From NCBI RefSeq assembly GCF_023343835.1, contig NC_064437.1, positions 25,023,001 through 25,087,000 on the forward strand: 64,000 nucleotides of DNA, read 5' to 3'. The notes below the pieces were generated by a model. It was not told the origin of the DNA. It ran no database searches and saw only the letters and a list, made by a program, of their open reading frames with translations. Made by a program: the position numbers and the translations under genes. The DNA is from Lagopus muta (taxonomy: Eukaryota; Chordata; Aves; Galliformes; Phasianidae). Positions 1 to 15,000 of the stretch are shown here, piece after piece. Numbering within the stretch: the stretch's first letter is position 1; every line of letters begins with the position of its first letter.

Positions 1-3000
1 CACTTTTTTTTTTCCCCCAGTAAATAAAGCCTACAAGATATTGTAAAACTGCTACTAACATTCAAAGAATTTTCAACATTTTTAAAAGTGCTAATGATAT
101 ATTCAGTAAAATGAACAGGGTCAGCTCCTAATTTCAGAACATGAGAAGTACCTGTGGTATGAAACTGGAACCCTCAAGAAAGCAGTGACTGTGAAAAATG
201 AACCCATCTTTTTGCTAGTTCCAGTGACAGAGAAATATTGTGACCCCAGCTGCCCCACAGTCCTTTCTAAATAACTAATTATAAGAGGTGTTCCTGTGTA
301 ATAATCCACCTGAAAGATTTACTGGAATTACTGGAGCCTTTATCCTTCCTCCTTTGAGTATCATCTCTGGATTGAGTATCATCACTTGGAATGTTAATCA
401 TCAGCTAACAACATAAAGAGGGTAAGGATGCAGGACTGTTCTCCCACCTACTAACAGTCCTGGCTACTAGTTTAAACTAAGAAAAGAAAGAAAGCTCATG
501 CTGAAAATCTGTAGATCTTTTTGATCTGTGACAAAGATTTCTCAAATTGTGCATGAAACCTCAGAGATGAGGAAATTAATGTAAAATGTCACTAGCATGA
601 ATAAGTTTATGCATGTATACTAGTTTTCTTTGCCAGCTACTGAACAGAATCACCTCTTGTTCCTATCTAGATGCTGAAGTTATCAAGAAGATAGCATTCA
701 GTCTTTAAGATAGCAACTGGAAGGTCAATATCAACTGTATAGTCTTCTAACATGCCAACTCTAGAGAAGAGCATACATCAATCCATCCATCCCCTGCAAT
801 GAAATCCTTAATGTCACAGAATCACTCTTCGAAAACAAGATGGTTTTTGCCAGCTAGAGAGAGTGCTCAAATGGGTACAGAAGTACAAAATGGGTGCCTA
901 AAAATGCTGTCTTCCAAGTCCTGTGAGACTTTTCTTTGAAAGTGTATTCTATAATTTGTAATTTTTTAAACAATCCAAATACTTAGCATTATTGTTCTTA
1001 AGCTACAAATTCCATTTGTGCTTTTTTAACCTCCCATGTTTCAAACTACCTTTATAAATACAGAGACTGCAATGGCCAACTGGGTAAGCTGCAGGTGTTG
1101 CCTGATGAATGACATTGGTTGTTTGCTCACTCAGCATTGCTCACTCTGTTCCCAGGTAAAATGAGCTGGCAGTTCATCAGAAGGATTATGATGATTCCTT
1201 CTTTGAGACAGATTCAAATGATGTGGAAAAGTGATGATGTCAAGATAAAAGTTTCAGAAGCCAGTAAGACGCACACACACCTCTTTACTATGGCCAGAGC
1301 AACAGCAGATGAAAAGCAGCACCTCTATCACTCTGGAATACCTGTCACCTTTCAGCTAACAGATGCCAGGATTTCCCGTATTTTTTCAATCGCTTCCTAT
1401 AGATAGGCATCAAACATTATCTAGTCTTACAGAAAACTGACATTAATAACATTAAGAAGCTAGATTGCCAGCGATAATTGCACTACAAACATGACAGAGC
1501 GCCATGTTTGTCCGTGTTGTCTTTCACTAGCACTACCAGATTTATCAGCTCTTACTTTCAGATACACATCAGTTCCAATTAATCTAGTAGGTCATATCTT
1601 TGGAACTTGTTATGTAGGTCATTACTACAATAATGATCTCAATGCAAACTTCTTCTTCTTCTTTCACTAGTTGTTTCATCTCATCAGAATGCCTGGATTT
1701 TCATGTTTGACTGGGTCTTGAGGGAGGCAAATCCAGTTGGAGTAAAGTTCAAGAGAAAGGCTGAAATAAATGGATATGAAGGTGCAAGACTCTTCAACAG
1801 CAGATTCAAATGAATTAACCCAGGAGGCCACAAGCAGGAGAGCAGAACTAACTAAATGATTGTGAAACTAATCACCATACAAAGACCAAGTAATAAGAAA
1901 ACTACAAGTTGGTCAAAAAGAGCACTAACGAGAGGGAAAGAAGGCTCAAACACTCGTGCTTTAGGAAGAAGACGATTAAATGAGCATAGCTAAAGATGCA
2001 GACCCTTTTATAACCCAGGGGTTTAAAAGGTCAGAACCACCACAAGGTAGCATGCATACTGCCTTAGCATTTGCTACAGTCTAGAGGGTTCCAGTTGCAA
2101 CACCAAGGGCACACGTTCATCCTCCACAGCAGGGGCACTTTCACAGGGAGGAAAATATTAGAAAAGCATGAACCACATCTGGTATCTTCGAGGCAGGAAA
2201 TCTACAGGAGCAAAGGGGAAGCAGAAGCACTCAGATTACATCATTGTAATTTTCAAAGTCTAACTATTTGTCTGGTGCTAAAGTCACACATTAGGTCTGC
2301 CTATAACAAAAATAACAACTTGGAAGTTTTGCCCTATACTTGAACTGTATTTATATCTAATACACACAGATTTTAAAGCCAAACTAGACAGTTTCATCAG
2401 CTGTTCTGAAGTAGCAACTGGACAGCAAAGTGAACTGTCTGTGTGCTACTCAGAACACAGTGGAAACAAGAGATTAATCTGGAATCAGTGTGGAAAAAGT
2501 GTCAGAACTGTTCAGTGAAGAACCACCTCTTGATTTTTTAGGACTGAACAGAGCATGCTCTATCAAAGAGTCTATCACTTGAGAAAGGTACAGTTACCTG
2601 ACCAATTGGTTGTAGATATACAGCTGGAATTTGGGGTGGAGGTTGGGAAAACAGACACTGAGAGAGGCCCAGTGGTGAGACGTAAAGACAGAGAAGAAGT
2701 AGTGAACAGGAGAGCAGTGTCTACAAAATAAGGAGGAAGAGTTTAAAACTAAGCAAAAAAAAAGGCAGAAAGAATGAGAAAAAGGACAGCATCTAGCAAA
2801 GAATTTTAAAATTAATTGCATTTAACCTAACACCTTGGGTAGAAAAATTGTACATTGTTATGCAGAAGGTAATAAGAAAACATACACTTGTGCATAAGTT
2901 ATAACACTTCATTTTCTGTTAGTTAAAGGCATGCTACTTTCACATTGCTCTGTTTTTCTTTAACTTTTTGAAGTTTGATTACTCTGATACAAACTTACAC

Positions 3001-5845
3001 ATGCACCTGCTAACATCTCAACCTCAGCTTCTTGTGATTTCTGCTATTCTAATCCTTAATAGAGAATACTGCTAGCATTAAACAGAGTGCTGCTTCTGTA
3101 ATATAGACAGCTTTGCCAGTCTGAAACTTAAAAAAGGATGAATTTATTTAAAGAAACTCAAGCAAATCCAGAAAAAGCCTGAAATATATCTGTATTCAAC
3201 TTCCAGCTGCTCTTGGATTTTGCAGTAAGGCACAGACTTGGTCTCAGAATACTCACTTTCATTTCTGCAGAAAGATAATGCCTGTGTATTTTTTTAAACT
3301 ACATAAACTTAACACCGTGACTAAAATGTTACTTTCCAATAGAAGACTGTTTTAAGCTAATTCCTAGCATATTATCATATTTATAGCAAAATATCATGCT
3401 CTGCACAGCTCTGTAGCAACTACAAAGCAGGGTAAGAAGCATACTAAAGAAAGCAAAAGCAAATGAGCATTTAGTTAGTTCTTCTGCTGTACGAATTATC
3501 ATTAAAGCTGCATATGCAAGGCAAGCATGGGCAGAAGGGTTAATTCTCTTTGACAGAGCATGCTCCTGTTCACATGCAGGCTATGCAGATTCATGAGTTA
3601 TAATTAAAACAGAACAACTCTTTCATTGTCCTTTTAACAGAAGAGATATTAAAGCTGTCTCACAGATAAAGTGTTTCCCTAGCTCTGTTATATTTTACTC
3701 ATTCAGTTTCTTCCCATTTGCAGCATCACACAACTCGTTTTTCAAGCAGACAGTTCCCTAAATATACTCTAAGTAAATATTATGTTAATGTTATTCTTAG
3801 GTATTTTATAAACAAGGATGTAAAAATTAGGTACTAAGTTGGCACTGTTTTTCAGTCAATAAGCACAGCTACCACTATCAGGAAAACCTGCAAGATGTGT
3901 ATACAGTCAAGAAGACTGAAGTTCTAGAGAATTATTTATGTTTACACAAAATACTTTGAACGTGTAGAGCAATCTGACAAAACTATAAAATCAAAAATGC
4001 ACGGCCACATACACTGCATCACACACAAGTACAACTTCCACTTGATGCTCCTCACAGTAATTACTGCAGCTGAAATCCTGATGCCTACCCTTTTGAAACA
4101 TATATCCCAGATGACAAACATTTTGGACTTGCAATTAAAATATTCTCAAGGATAAAACATACTTTGCATCTGTTACTATCCTTTGTTGTACTATAGAGAT
4201 TCATTTACTAACATGCAATCCTTACTGTTGCTTAGGAATAAAGCAAAGATTTCAGAAACAATATTGACTAAAAAGGCTACCTGAAAAAAAGTGGCAAAGG
4301 AAGACATAAATACAAACACATTTGTAATCTTTTACATTAACATAATGTATTAACATTAGCACTAATATAATACCCAAATTCTTAAGCTGTGATTCAGTTT
4401 TGTAACACAATATTACCATTCTAAACTTTGTATGTTGAAACTGAGGGAAAAAGAAGACAAAGAACTTGTTTTGTTTGCAGGCCATCTCCATGCAGGTTTC
4501 CAAGATGTTTCTTCTGAGCCTATTTCTGATTCCCCTCTTATGCAATTTACCAACCTCAACACATACTTAGGGAAAGTTTGTTGTTATGAAAGTGAGGTTT
4601 TCCACACAGCTTGGAATGCTAGGAGTTAAGTTTTAGAAATACAGTCTTTCAGAAACTTGGATTATCATTTGTGATTTTGTCTTTTCAGTTCACTAGTTCC
4701 TGTCAGAAGGGTCTGAATAACAAAGCATCCAATTTTCAGGCTTGAACACGGAGACTATTCAAATAGAATGTGGATTTGTTCTTCCTTCCCCCACTACTTA
4801 CACCAATCCTCTCTCACTGTTTTGATGCTTTGGGCTGTTTAATCTTCAGCATACACAAACATATGCAGATATTGGAAATGTCCTTCCCAAACGATCACAA
4901 GCAGGATGCTAAGGAGCCACAGACAGCTTGCCTTTACAAAAGGCAGTGCTTGCTTTTTTGATATTTGCTCTAACTGCTATGAGTTTCAAAGAAAGGACAT
5001 TACAAAGATCACCACACAAACAAAAATGTAGTGAGCTACCTTGGTTCAAAATTCAGAAGAAATGTTTAAGCAGAGACTATTACGTGGGGTTAAGTGGCAC
5101 AAGTCAGATTTTGAATGGGTTAGTCTCAAATAAGAACACAGGACTTCAAACTAATGAGAACATACTGCTAACATATTTGAAATGCTTAAAGCAAACAAAG
5201 TAATTTCTGCACTGAAGAGAAACAACTTATTTGATACAGAACAATTCAACAGGTGAAATCAACAGATTCAGTCTTAGTTTCCAGACCCAGCAACTCCACA
5301 TATACTTATTTCCTCTGAAGACTAACAGCTGTTTTCAGTTTTTTTTCCCAACCTGTGGATGACGTAAGAAAAATAAAAGGTCTTACTGTCTTCTCAGTCA
5401 CACACAAGCTCCCTGACCTTCCATGAACCAGATATATAAAAGGGAAAAGCAGAAATACAAGATACAGGCATCACTTTGATCATCTGCTTTAAGGTATTTC
5501 ATTCTAAGAAGTCTGACAAGACACACTGTTAAGCTCAAATCAATCAATTTTCCTGCCAAGTACAGATATCACAATCTCTTAAACTGATATGCTTTTACTG
5601 ACTTGCATTTCTGTACTCAAGGAAAAAAACATATCCTATGAAACACTCTCTTCAAAGATTAATATAGCTCTATCAATGCTTATAATTAGTTCTTTTTCAG
5701 GCTGATTCTGAAAAGACAATCACTGCATATGATCTCAGTATCACTGTAGTCTGTCTGATAACCGTTTTCAGTGCAGACACTGTCTGAACCAATTTGTTTT
5801 CATTAAAATAGCAAAGCTTTGTAATAGAAAAGAAAATTTAGTTAC
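1..5845 (-). other. CEP350: CEP350 intron (part), at least 5.8 kb
   Basis: The next human segment (FLTKREQKLMQRRQHAEELL) cannot be found in this stretch, so the following exon probably lies left of the window. The sequence is AT-rich, full of stops, with no repeat family I can name. Short open frames here show no codon-level pattern or known domain. Confidence 0.65.
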
Positions 5846-6003
5846 TTCTCATCCATTCTGCTGCGCATCTTTTTAAGTTTCTGCATGATGCTACTGGTCT
5901 CACTGCTGGAGATAGATATTGGAGAAGGGCTGCGTGTTTCTGCATCAGTTAGAAGTAGGCTAGAACCATTGCTCTGCTTGACATCATCCTCACTGTGAAG
6001 TTC
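5846..6003 (-). CDS. CEP350: CEP350 coding exon, residues 1787-1838, last one in the window
   Basis: Contains TRSPSPISISSSETSSIMQK and LKKMRSRMDEK, identical or nearly so to human. Acceptor TTTGCAG. The frame would read TAA straight after MDEK, but the bases form a donor (GAGAA/GTAACT), and the human protein continues there with FLTKREQKL, so this is an exon end, not a stop. Confidence 0.94.
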
Positions 6004-9000
6004 CTGCAAATATATGTTAAAAAAAAAAAAAAACAACATTAAAAGCATGAAAAGTTATCCTTTTTTTAGAATTTAATATTGAACTGTGTTAACTCATCTT
6101 ACTTATCCTCAGATTACATCAAATAATACTTCAGGTTAAGTCTGTCCGCCTACATATTTTAGCTTTATCCTCCAACTTCTTCTCATTAGACATCATTTTT
6201 TGTATCCTTTTTCCCACCACAATTTCAGTTCTCCCTTGACTGTAACTAGAACAAAAAATCCTACTAGAGTTCAGTTAAGGAAACAAGTCCTCTCATTATT
6301 ATTACATTTGCATTTCCAGAATTTTGTAAGGATTCAGCTGGTTACCAAACCTGTCTTGATCACAGAATCACAGAACAGTTTGGGTTGGAAGGAACCTGTA
6401 AGATCAACTAGCTCTAAGGCCCTGCTGTAGGCAGGGACACCTCCCACCAGACCAGGCTGCTCACAGTCCCATCCAGCCTCTCCTTTAATGCCTCCAGGGA
6501 GGGGGCATCCACAGCCTGTCTGGGCAACCTGTTCCAGCACTGAAGATGTGAGAAACTTTGTTTAATAACACTGAAACACAAAAACCAGCAAGCTTAGGTT
6601 TTGGAGCTTACGTTTTAGTTCTTTTATCGGATAAACAGAATCAGATTAATAGAATCAGAGTCCAAGCTATTCAAACATCCAAAAGCTGATATTCCCAAAG
6701 TCATTACTTAAGCTCGAGAATTAATCATCACCACAGAGTCACAGAATTGTTTGAGTTGGAATGGCCTCTTAAAGGCCATCTAGTCTAACTCCCCTGCAGT
6801 GAACATGAACACCCATGGCTCCATCAATGTTCAGAGCCCTGTCCAGCCTGATCTTGGCTTTCTGCAGGGACGGGGCACCACCACCTCTCTGGGCAGTCTG
6901 TGCCAGTGCCTCACCACCTTTATTATAATAAACTTCTTCCTTACATCCAATCTAAATCTCCCCTTTTAGTTTTAGTCCCCATTGCCCCTTGTCCTGTCAC
7001 AACAGACCCTGCTAAGGAGTCTGTCACTTTCTTTCTTGTCTACTGTCCAGTTAAAACATTTTCTAATACTTTTCCATATGCATTTCCTCAAACGATTTGA
7101 AGAAATTAAACAAATAAAATTGTTGAAATATACAGGGTAAGACAATTTGAGCAGATAAATTTCCCAAGTGACAGGTGTAATCCAATAGCTTTTAAGCTAG
7201 TAGTTGAATCAAATACCAGCAGCACAAAGAGGTGAAGATTCCAACTTCTGTACAGAACACTTACAAGCTTGTTTTCTCCTGCAGATTTCAATTTTTCCTG
7301 CAGTTTCATTGTAGTCTGACGGATTCGTTCTATTTCTGCCTGCTGTTTAAGGATTAGCTGTCTCTCCTTCCGAGCAGCCTTGTTGGCCTCTTGAAGACGC
7401 TTAATTTCTGCCTTTTAGGTATAAAAGATTAAGCAAAGTAAGTTTGACAGACAGCTCTCCAACACACTCTGAAACTCTCAGTGTCCACAATACGAGATTA
7501 AAGTTAGCAAAACTGTGATGAAGTACTTCGCCTGCAATTTTGGCACCAGAGAATAGACAATGAATTAATACACTCAGGTCTCAATCCATGAGATTACTGA
7601 TATAGAAGAACCTTTTAAAACAATACGCTATATACCATCAAATGATGAATTATTATATGGTGAGAAATAATGCTGTTTTTCTATCCAAAAGCCTGGCACA
7701 GAGCCATCAGTTCTTAACTTCTACAGTGTCCAAAGCATCACAGAAGTTTCTATAGGATTTTCCTAGAAAGCATCAGTTACCTTTTCCTGCTGTAGTCTCA
7801 GCAGAAGACCACGCTGCCTCTTTCGTATAGGGGGCATCTTGTCATCCTCTCCCTTGTCTCGCAAATGCCTGCAAACAGATTGCAAGAGATGATTAAATAA
7901 GGAAAAAAGGAAAGAAAAAACCCACAAAATAACATTTGCACAGATTACAGAAATCAGAAGACTTGTTCAACCACTGGTACTTAATCACAAAGGAGTGCGG
8001 TATTACCAAAACAATGTAAGTAGGAGATTTTCGTAAGAAAATGAGCAGTTAGCAAGAGTGTATATTCAACATCGTCTTACTTCCTCTGGTGCTCCAACCA
8101 AGCTAACTCAGCCTTTGTCTTCTCTTTCAGAGCCTTCTCCCGGAGCCGAAGTAGCGAGGACTGATGAGCTGCTCGCACCTCCTCCTCCTTCATGTACTGT
8201 CTTACCATCTCCATAGTAAATTTAGAGAAACTATCTTGCCCTCCTGAGAAAGGCATGCTTAGCTCCTGTAAGGCAAGGCAGATTTAGCACAGTTTGTTAA
8301 TAAATTTCAAAGCTTTTTTCAAGTACAAACTGTGTGTATGCATGTGGTTCAGCGTAAGAAGGGAATATGTTTTTTCTCTCTGAGCTACTGCAAGAGCAGC
8401 TTTTTCTGCCCTGTGTTTCGTGACACTCTTGGGATGTCTCCTCATGAGAATAAGAAGCAGCATCTGCTTTTATCTCCTGGATATGAGTAGGAGGTATTAG
8501 GAAGAATATATCCACTGAGTTTTTATAATCTACCTCAAAACATCACTCTTCTCTAAAGCCACAGGAGAAAAGGCCGAGGCCAGTAAGGACTGTTCCACAG
8601 AACAAGTCACCTTGCTTGCACAACAGTGACAAAAAGGATGTTCATACAACTCTGATGTTTTCAAATGCTCAAACAACCAAAGCTTGTAAGCACGAGCAAC
8701 ACAGAAAAACTCAACAAATTCATGAGCATAACTGAACAGTAACAGTTAATCTACCTTAACTGTGGTCACTTGACATACCTTGATAGATGACAGAGCAGTT
8801 TTTTCTGGGGAGACTTCCTCATCAGAATCATCGCGATTACCGCGCTTCTTCTCCAAGTTAATTCTACGATGACTTTCAGAGGGCAGCAAAGACCGAAAAG
8901 ATTTCTCTTCAATCTCATCCTCCGTCATAGACTCATCAAATTTCAGGGAATACTCAGTTGCAATGGAAGCAGAATCTGAGGGAAGCAGGTTAATGCTCAA

Positions 9001-12000
9001 GTATGTACTGTGCAGGTCATTTTACCCTGTCTCAACTCAGTAAAGCCACAAGGACAAGAAAAGACAGGGAGAGGACTCCTCTAATGCAAGAAAAGGTCTT
9101 AGCTTTCAGAAAAGTGACCTTGAGTTAGAGGACATCTTGCAGTACTGTTATCTAGCTTAAAAAAAAAACTAACAGAATTCTGCATGCAGGTATAAATACA
9201 TTTTAAGTCTACCAAAACATCTGGTGTTCAGCCTACACATTTAGCCAGTAAACATCTGGTTAGCTACAGTTACCACAGCAAAAAGTAGAGAAGACTCCAT
9301 CACTGTAACATGCAGAATTTCAAAATATTCCAATCTCACTACGCCATCTTTTGCTTAAGAGATTATCAATTCAGCTGGGACTCAAACTTCACACATTTTC
9401 CCTCATTTATTTCAGAAACCAGTTTTGAAGCAGCACCTGCCTCCCCCCTTACCACTGTCTGGTTCAGTACATACAAGTACAGCTAACCTTTTTCATCTGG
9501 CAGTGATAAAATACTATCACTAGGCAAGGAATCGTCCGCACCAGTATGAGCCTGCTCCTCAATGCTGCTGGTTATCTTTTCACGATGGGGAAGTTTTTTC
9601 TCATTCTCTTTAGAAGACGGAACAGAAGGACTCTCTTGGCGACTGCTGGTACTACTGTTTCATCAAAAAATATACCTTTTAAATTAAGATACTACTTTGC
9701 ACATTTAAAAATATTCATTTTACATTACATCAGTGAATAACATCCCAGCAATGTTAAGCTTTAATACCCACTTTCTCTCTTTCAAAAGAAAACAGTGGAA
9801 CAACACGTCTCAAAATTACCTTGCAAGCATTTTCAAAACGTAGCTCTTATTTACAGCAGGTAAACAGAAAAAAACCAATCCTAATCTTTTCTTACCTCCG
9901 ATCGTGAACCTTTGATCTCGAGGACTCTGAATAACTATCAAATGCCAGTGAGTAAGTCTGTTTTGAGTCACCTGCCTCTTTACTTTGTGACATGGTAGCG
10001 GTCTCACATTTCCTGAAAAGAGACAGCATTTGAGCTAAATCTACATTGTCTTAAATACTGATATAGATTCCATAAGCTTTTATCAGTTTAGTAAAAGAAG
10101 TAATAGTTAAAATTCATAAAGAAAACACTTATCTAGGTTAGAAGTGAAATAATCCCACAAAACACCCAGAGCATCTTTTCCTACTCTTTTATAAAAAGCT
10201 GCAAAAACAATCAGTATCTGTCCTTTGAGTTACACTATAAAGGACACAGAGCTGGAATCCAAGTTCCTCTTAAATGTTCACTTACTATGAAATACTACAC
10301 TTTTCTTTGAAAGTATGTGAAGCAAAAACTAACAAATCTTACAACCCCCCCCTCCCAAGTTATGAAACATTTGACAAAACCTGTTTGTATCAGGTCGGGC
10401 TCTCAGTTGTTTCATGAACTCTGAGTGATGCTGCCGCTGGTGGTCAAACAAAGTGGTGACTGGAGCAGCTGGAGCACTGACAGTATCTGAGATCTGGGTT
10501 CGTGCCAGCTCCATCATCTGAGTACAACCAACAAAGGAACACAATGAGCTTTTAACTATCAACATGTTTTTGAAAAAATTGTCCTTCTCGCAGGCAATTT
10601 ATACTGAATGAATGCATAAGACTGTTTTGAGATGTTTGTATTACACACATCTCAATTCTGGTTTTCAGAGATGCTCTGTACATACACATATATTATTTAA
10701 CTTGCAGGGAGCGGAATTATTAATGTAAAGCTACAGACATGCATTACATCACCTATGTTGTATTCTAATCAACTTAACATCTGATCACTAGAATGATCTC
10801 CAAGCGACAGAACGTTTTGGACCTATTATTACATTAGTTTTTAAAAGCATGAAAAAAACCCAGAACATTGAATTTCCATTAGAAAATGCATCCTACTCAA
10901 AGAGTAAAAATATTATTTTCACTGCAATGGAAGCAACAGGTTTAAATTCCAACATCGTACAAACTTCCATGTTTAAATCAGCCCACAAATTCCCCTGCTT
11001 TTCTAGTGTGATTTTTGTATGGAATAGATATAGATTCAATCCAATGGGCTACAACGCTTACAAATCAGAGATGCTATGCTCACAATCACCATCCAAAATT
11101 TTGCATAGTTAATTAATGGGAAGACCATGAGAAGCACAATCAGGGATTTAGAACTGCTAACCAACTTCTAAGTAGTGATGCTAGAACTGCTCCTTTGAAG
11201 TCCTGTTATTTGGCATGTTAGGAACATGAAGAAACTGTACGCAGAGCATAATCTAGAGGCAGTATTTGAAGCAAGAGTGAAATTAAAACAGCTTTTTATT
11301 TCACTCAGGATCTCACCTCACGGACCTGGTGGCCCGTATCTGCAGTGAAAAGTGCAGTTTCCATCTGCTTGGCTGCAGCCTTGCACCTGGTCTCCTGAAG
11401 CACTTCTGCGGCCCCCTGTCGTGATTGGACTAGATGATGCAGTGTCTCTGCTTGGGCCTGTGCAAAAAAAATCAGCCCTTCAAAACTTTCTATAGATAAT
11501 AAGTATTACCATATAGTACTGTCAATAGTATAACATAGCATTTCTATAAGCCTGGGAAAAAAAGTTTGAAATTGACACCAGAAGATTTTTGTTTGTTTGT
11601 TTTTCCCCCAATTATATTAAATCCCTTCACCACAGCTTCAGATTAAGAGCATTCATAGGCACAGATTTACTTACAACAACTTGCTCTTACACAATCCACA
11701 GTTTTTGAGAGCAGCATTACCTGAGCTGCCTTCTGCCTTGCCTCTTCCAGTTGTCTCTTATTTTTTAAAGCTTCCTGTTCAGCCTTCATTTTCAAAAGAG
11801 TTACGTCCCATTCATGACGCTGCTGTTGTGCCTATAGATCAGAAAAACATCTTTTAAGCTCAGAGGGTAAATGCAAGAGCTTATTTGCCTCAGCCACTTG
11901 CTGGAACTACTTTTGAAAGACAAAAGCATGATTCCTCCTATTTTATTTTATTTTTAATCTTACAAGAAAATTAATCGAATTAGCAATACTAAAACAGGGA

Positions 12001-15000
12001 AATATTTTCCCTGCTACCTTTAGAATCTGAGCCAAAGAAACGCTCTCCTGCTGGGCCAGTGATATGCCTCGTACTCGTTCCACATCTGAAAGCTGTCGCA
12101 CAGACTCTTCAATGGCAGTAAGGTAGTTCAATTCTGCTGACAAACGATGCTGAAGAGCAGCAGGGGAGAATCGCATACATCCTGAAGGACAGGATTTAAC
12201 TGTCAGACTCTGTTGAACTTCAGTGCCCCACATCATAAAATAATGATAAGAAATGGAACAGCTCTTGAATTTGTACATCTTTAAGAGAACTCACCACTCG
12301 CTGAGGCTACTCCTGCTGCAGGTCTACTAGCTCCCAGACTCAAGTCAGAGAAGGCTAGGTTAGGCTTCTGCCCCGATGCTGCGCTTCCAGCAAAGCCAGA
12401 AGGTGACTTGGCTCTCTCCGCTGTATTGACTACAGAATCAAACTGCATAATTTTTTGGGAACTTGGAGATGGGGAAGAAGTTGGCGTCTTCTGAGATCTT
12501 CCTCTGTCTGAGAAACTGACAGAAAACAAGAAAGAAAGGTGTCCGTATTGTCTTAATTCCAGTCATTTGATAAGACAACAAAAGAAGCAGTAACTCAGCT
12601 CTTTCATTTATACAGACTGAACAGATCTATGTAGAGGGTCTATTCTTTTACAGTTTGCACAGGCCCAGTCTGTCTTTATGAAACGACCTCATGAAATGGG
12701 TTATGCACCTTCATTCCAATTTGGAGCGAAGTTGCTACAGCACAGTATTTTCTCTCAAGTACTCAGCATACATCAAAAATCAAGTAACTCAGTATCTACA
12801 CATTCTGATCCAATTACAACAAAATCTGTGATGATCATTAAAACAAGGGCAAGAAAGAAACACAGAGACAAGGCACTTCTTAAATATATTATCCCTATTT
12901 TATGATGCCAAAGAAGGACCAACTGCAGATGCTTGAATCCCTTAGGAAGAGGTTCAGCTGTGCATGCTTGGCACACCTTTAGAGGGCAAAGGACCTTTCA
13001 AACCAAATACTAAGTATAAGTGAAAGCCATTAGTGTAAGTTAATACCTCAGAACCATTCTACAAGCACACAGTGAGCATAAAACCATTGTTTGTTGCTCT
13101 TTAGAAAAACATGCAGTGAAAATTACACTGAGTGTATTTCATAACTGTTTTCATTGCACATTTAGCCAATGAGCTGCATTCACAGTCAGCCAAACAGGAA
13201 AATTATTAATTTTTTTCCTTACTTTATACTCTTTCCTGAGGTGCACTTCACTCATTAAAAGCATTACCTCACAGAGCTGGATAGGCTTATGAGTATTATT
13301 AAGCATATACAAGTCTAGCCAGAAACATCTGTTTCATACTGTTAAGAGCAAGATAACGATAGAGATTGACAACCTACTTTTTTCCCCTCTTCATAACAGA
13401 GAATTTGTTGGAAAGGAAAACAAAATTGTATTTCAATGCTTAAAACAGCCACAAAGCTTATGCTGGTCAATTTTTCTTATAAAAACAGGAGCATTTGAGG
13501 GGTGCAGGGGAACATAGAAATCTGTTTTCCATTTTCACTTATGACAGCTATCAACTTTGGGCTTCCATGATTTTTAAAATACAGGAAAAGATTACTGCAT
13601 GTTCATCTCACTAACATTTGTACATTTATATTACCTTGCGTTTACATGTCTAGAAATATAACCATTTTTTATAGCCTGCTGTAACATAAGCCACGCTACT
13701 TATATTTTCGTACAGTCTTGTAAGTTCATGTTACCTCAACATGGATTGTCCAGACAAATTTTCTATTGTGTTGTCAGTATCCGTGTTCTGCTCATAGTCT
13801 TTATTAGGAAGTCTGCTACTCGATACGGACTTCTTTGCTTGTTGGGATCCCCACTCCAGTTCAGATTGAATTTTATCTTCTCCCACAGGAATGTGGTGAG
13901 AACTTCCATTGAAAGACTCCAACCCTAAGAATAAACAACGCTGTCAGATAGTTCAGGAAGGGGACAATTGTTCACCATTTTTATAATTCCTCTGCCTATC
14001 TAGTTCTGGACAGCTGCGTTTTAACATCAGAGGAAAATTAGAGTCGAGAAAATTCAGCAGAGAACCACTAGAGGAAAACGTCCTATCCCTGTGAGATTAC
14101 TGTCACTGGGTACACAGAAAGACTGCGGCTTTTACAACAAGAAAATCCTAGAGCTTTCTTCAAGAAATACAAATATCCTACAGTCAAGTGCTGCACTTAC
14201 GTTCTTTTTTCCCTCTCTTTTTAGATGAAGTAGATGAGTGAGAAGATGCTGCAGATCTGGGTCCAGATGAATGCTGAGATGCAAGTTCGACAGATCGAGA
14301 TTCACGGGGAGACTTCCCACTAGGAAGCTCTTCCTGAATGCTTGAATTACTGCTGCTTGCAACACTAAAATGGAACAGACTGACAGTGATAAACTGTGGA
14401 ATTTCCAGTCCTTTGTTACTTTGTGTACAAGAAGTTTGCAAGAAAGGACTATAACCCACAAAACAGCTCATATTGAAAAGCACCAATTCTGGAATTAAAA
14501 ACTTCAACAGCTAAGACATTAGATGGATCTAATTCGAAGTAGTGGAAGCATTTTAACACTTTCAAATCTCATTTCTTTCCTAACTTTTACAAGCACTATC
14601 CAATTAACATTCTAACAGCCACACAAGAGCTAATTTTCACCCGGCTACTAAGGGTGAAGCTACCTGCCAGATCAAGGCTGAACAAAAATCAGGCAAAGAT
14701 CAGCAATATTCCACTCTAACCTTTGCACCTAAAGGTCATGCTGCTTGCCACATTAACTCCAAGATCATAAAGAAATATCTGACCATTTCAGTGGCATTAC
14801 AGTACAGCATACCAGGAAAGATGTGCAGCGTATTATAAAACAAAATTTGCATCAACCACATTCTCTCAAACGCTGCATTTTGTTTTTTACAGGAAGTCAA
14901 ACACACACCTACCTGAGGTCACGTGCAATCTTTTTGTCTGTTAAAGTGCTGCTTCCTGGTGAATAGTCAAAGTCATCCTCATAAGAAACCATGCTTTCTG

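Noticed and set aside
5842-5846. CEP350 ending at the TAA after MDEK
   Set aside because: The bases form a good donor (AA/GTAACT), and the family continues with a highly conserved coiled coil at this point.
8297-8515. Possible extra CEP350 exon (minus strand, AGGAGATAAAAGCAGATGC after a CCAG acceptor)
   Set aside because: No GT donor in a suitable phase, and the human protein passes directly from the exon at 8779-8975 to that at 8081-8265.
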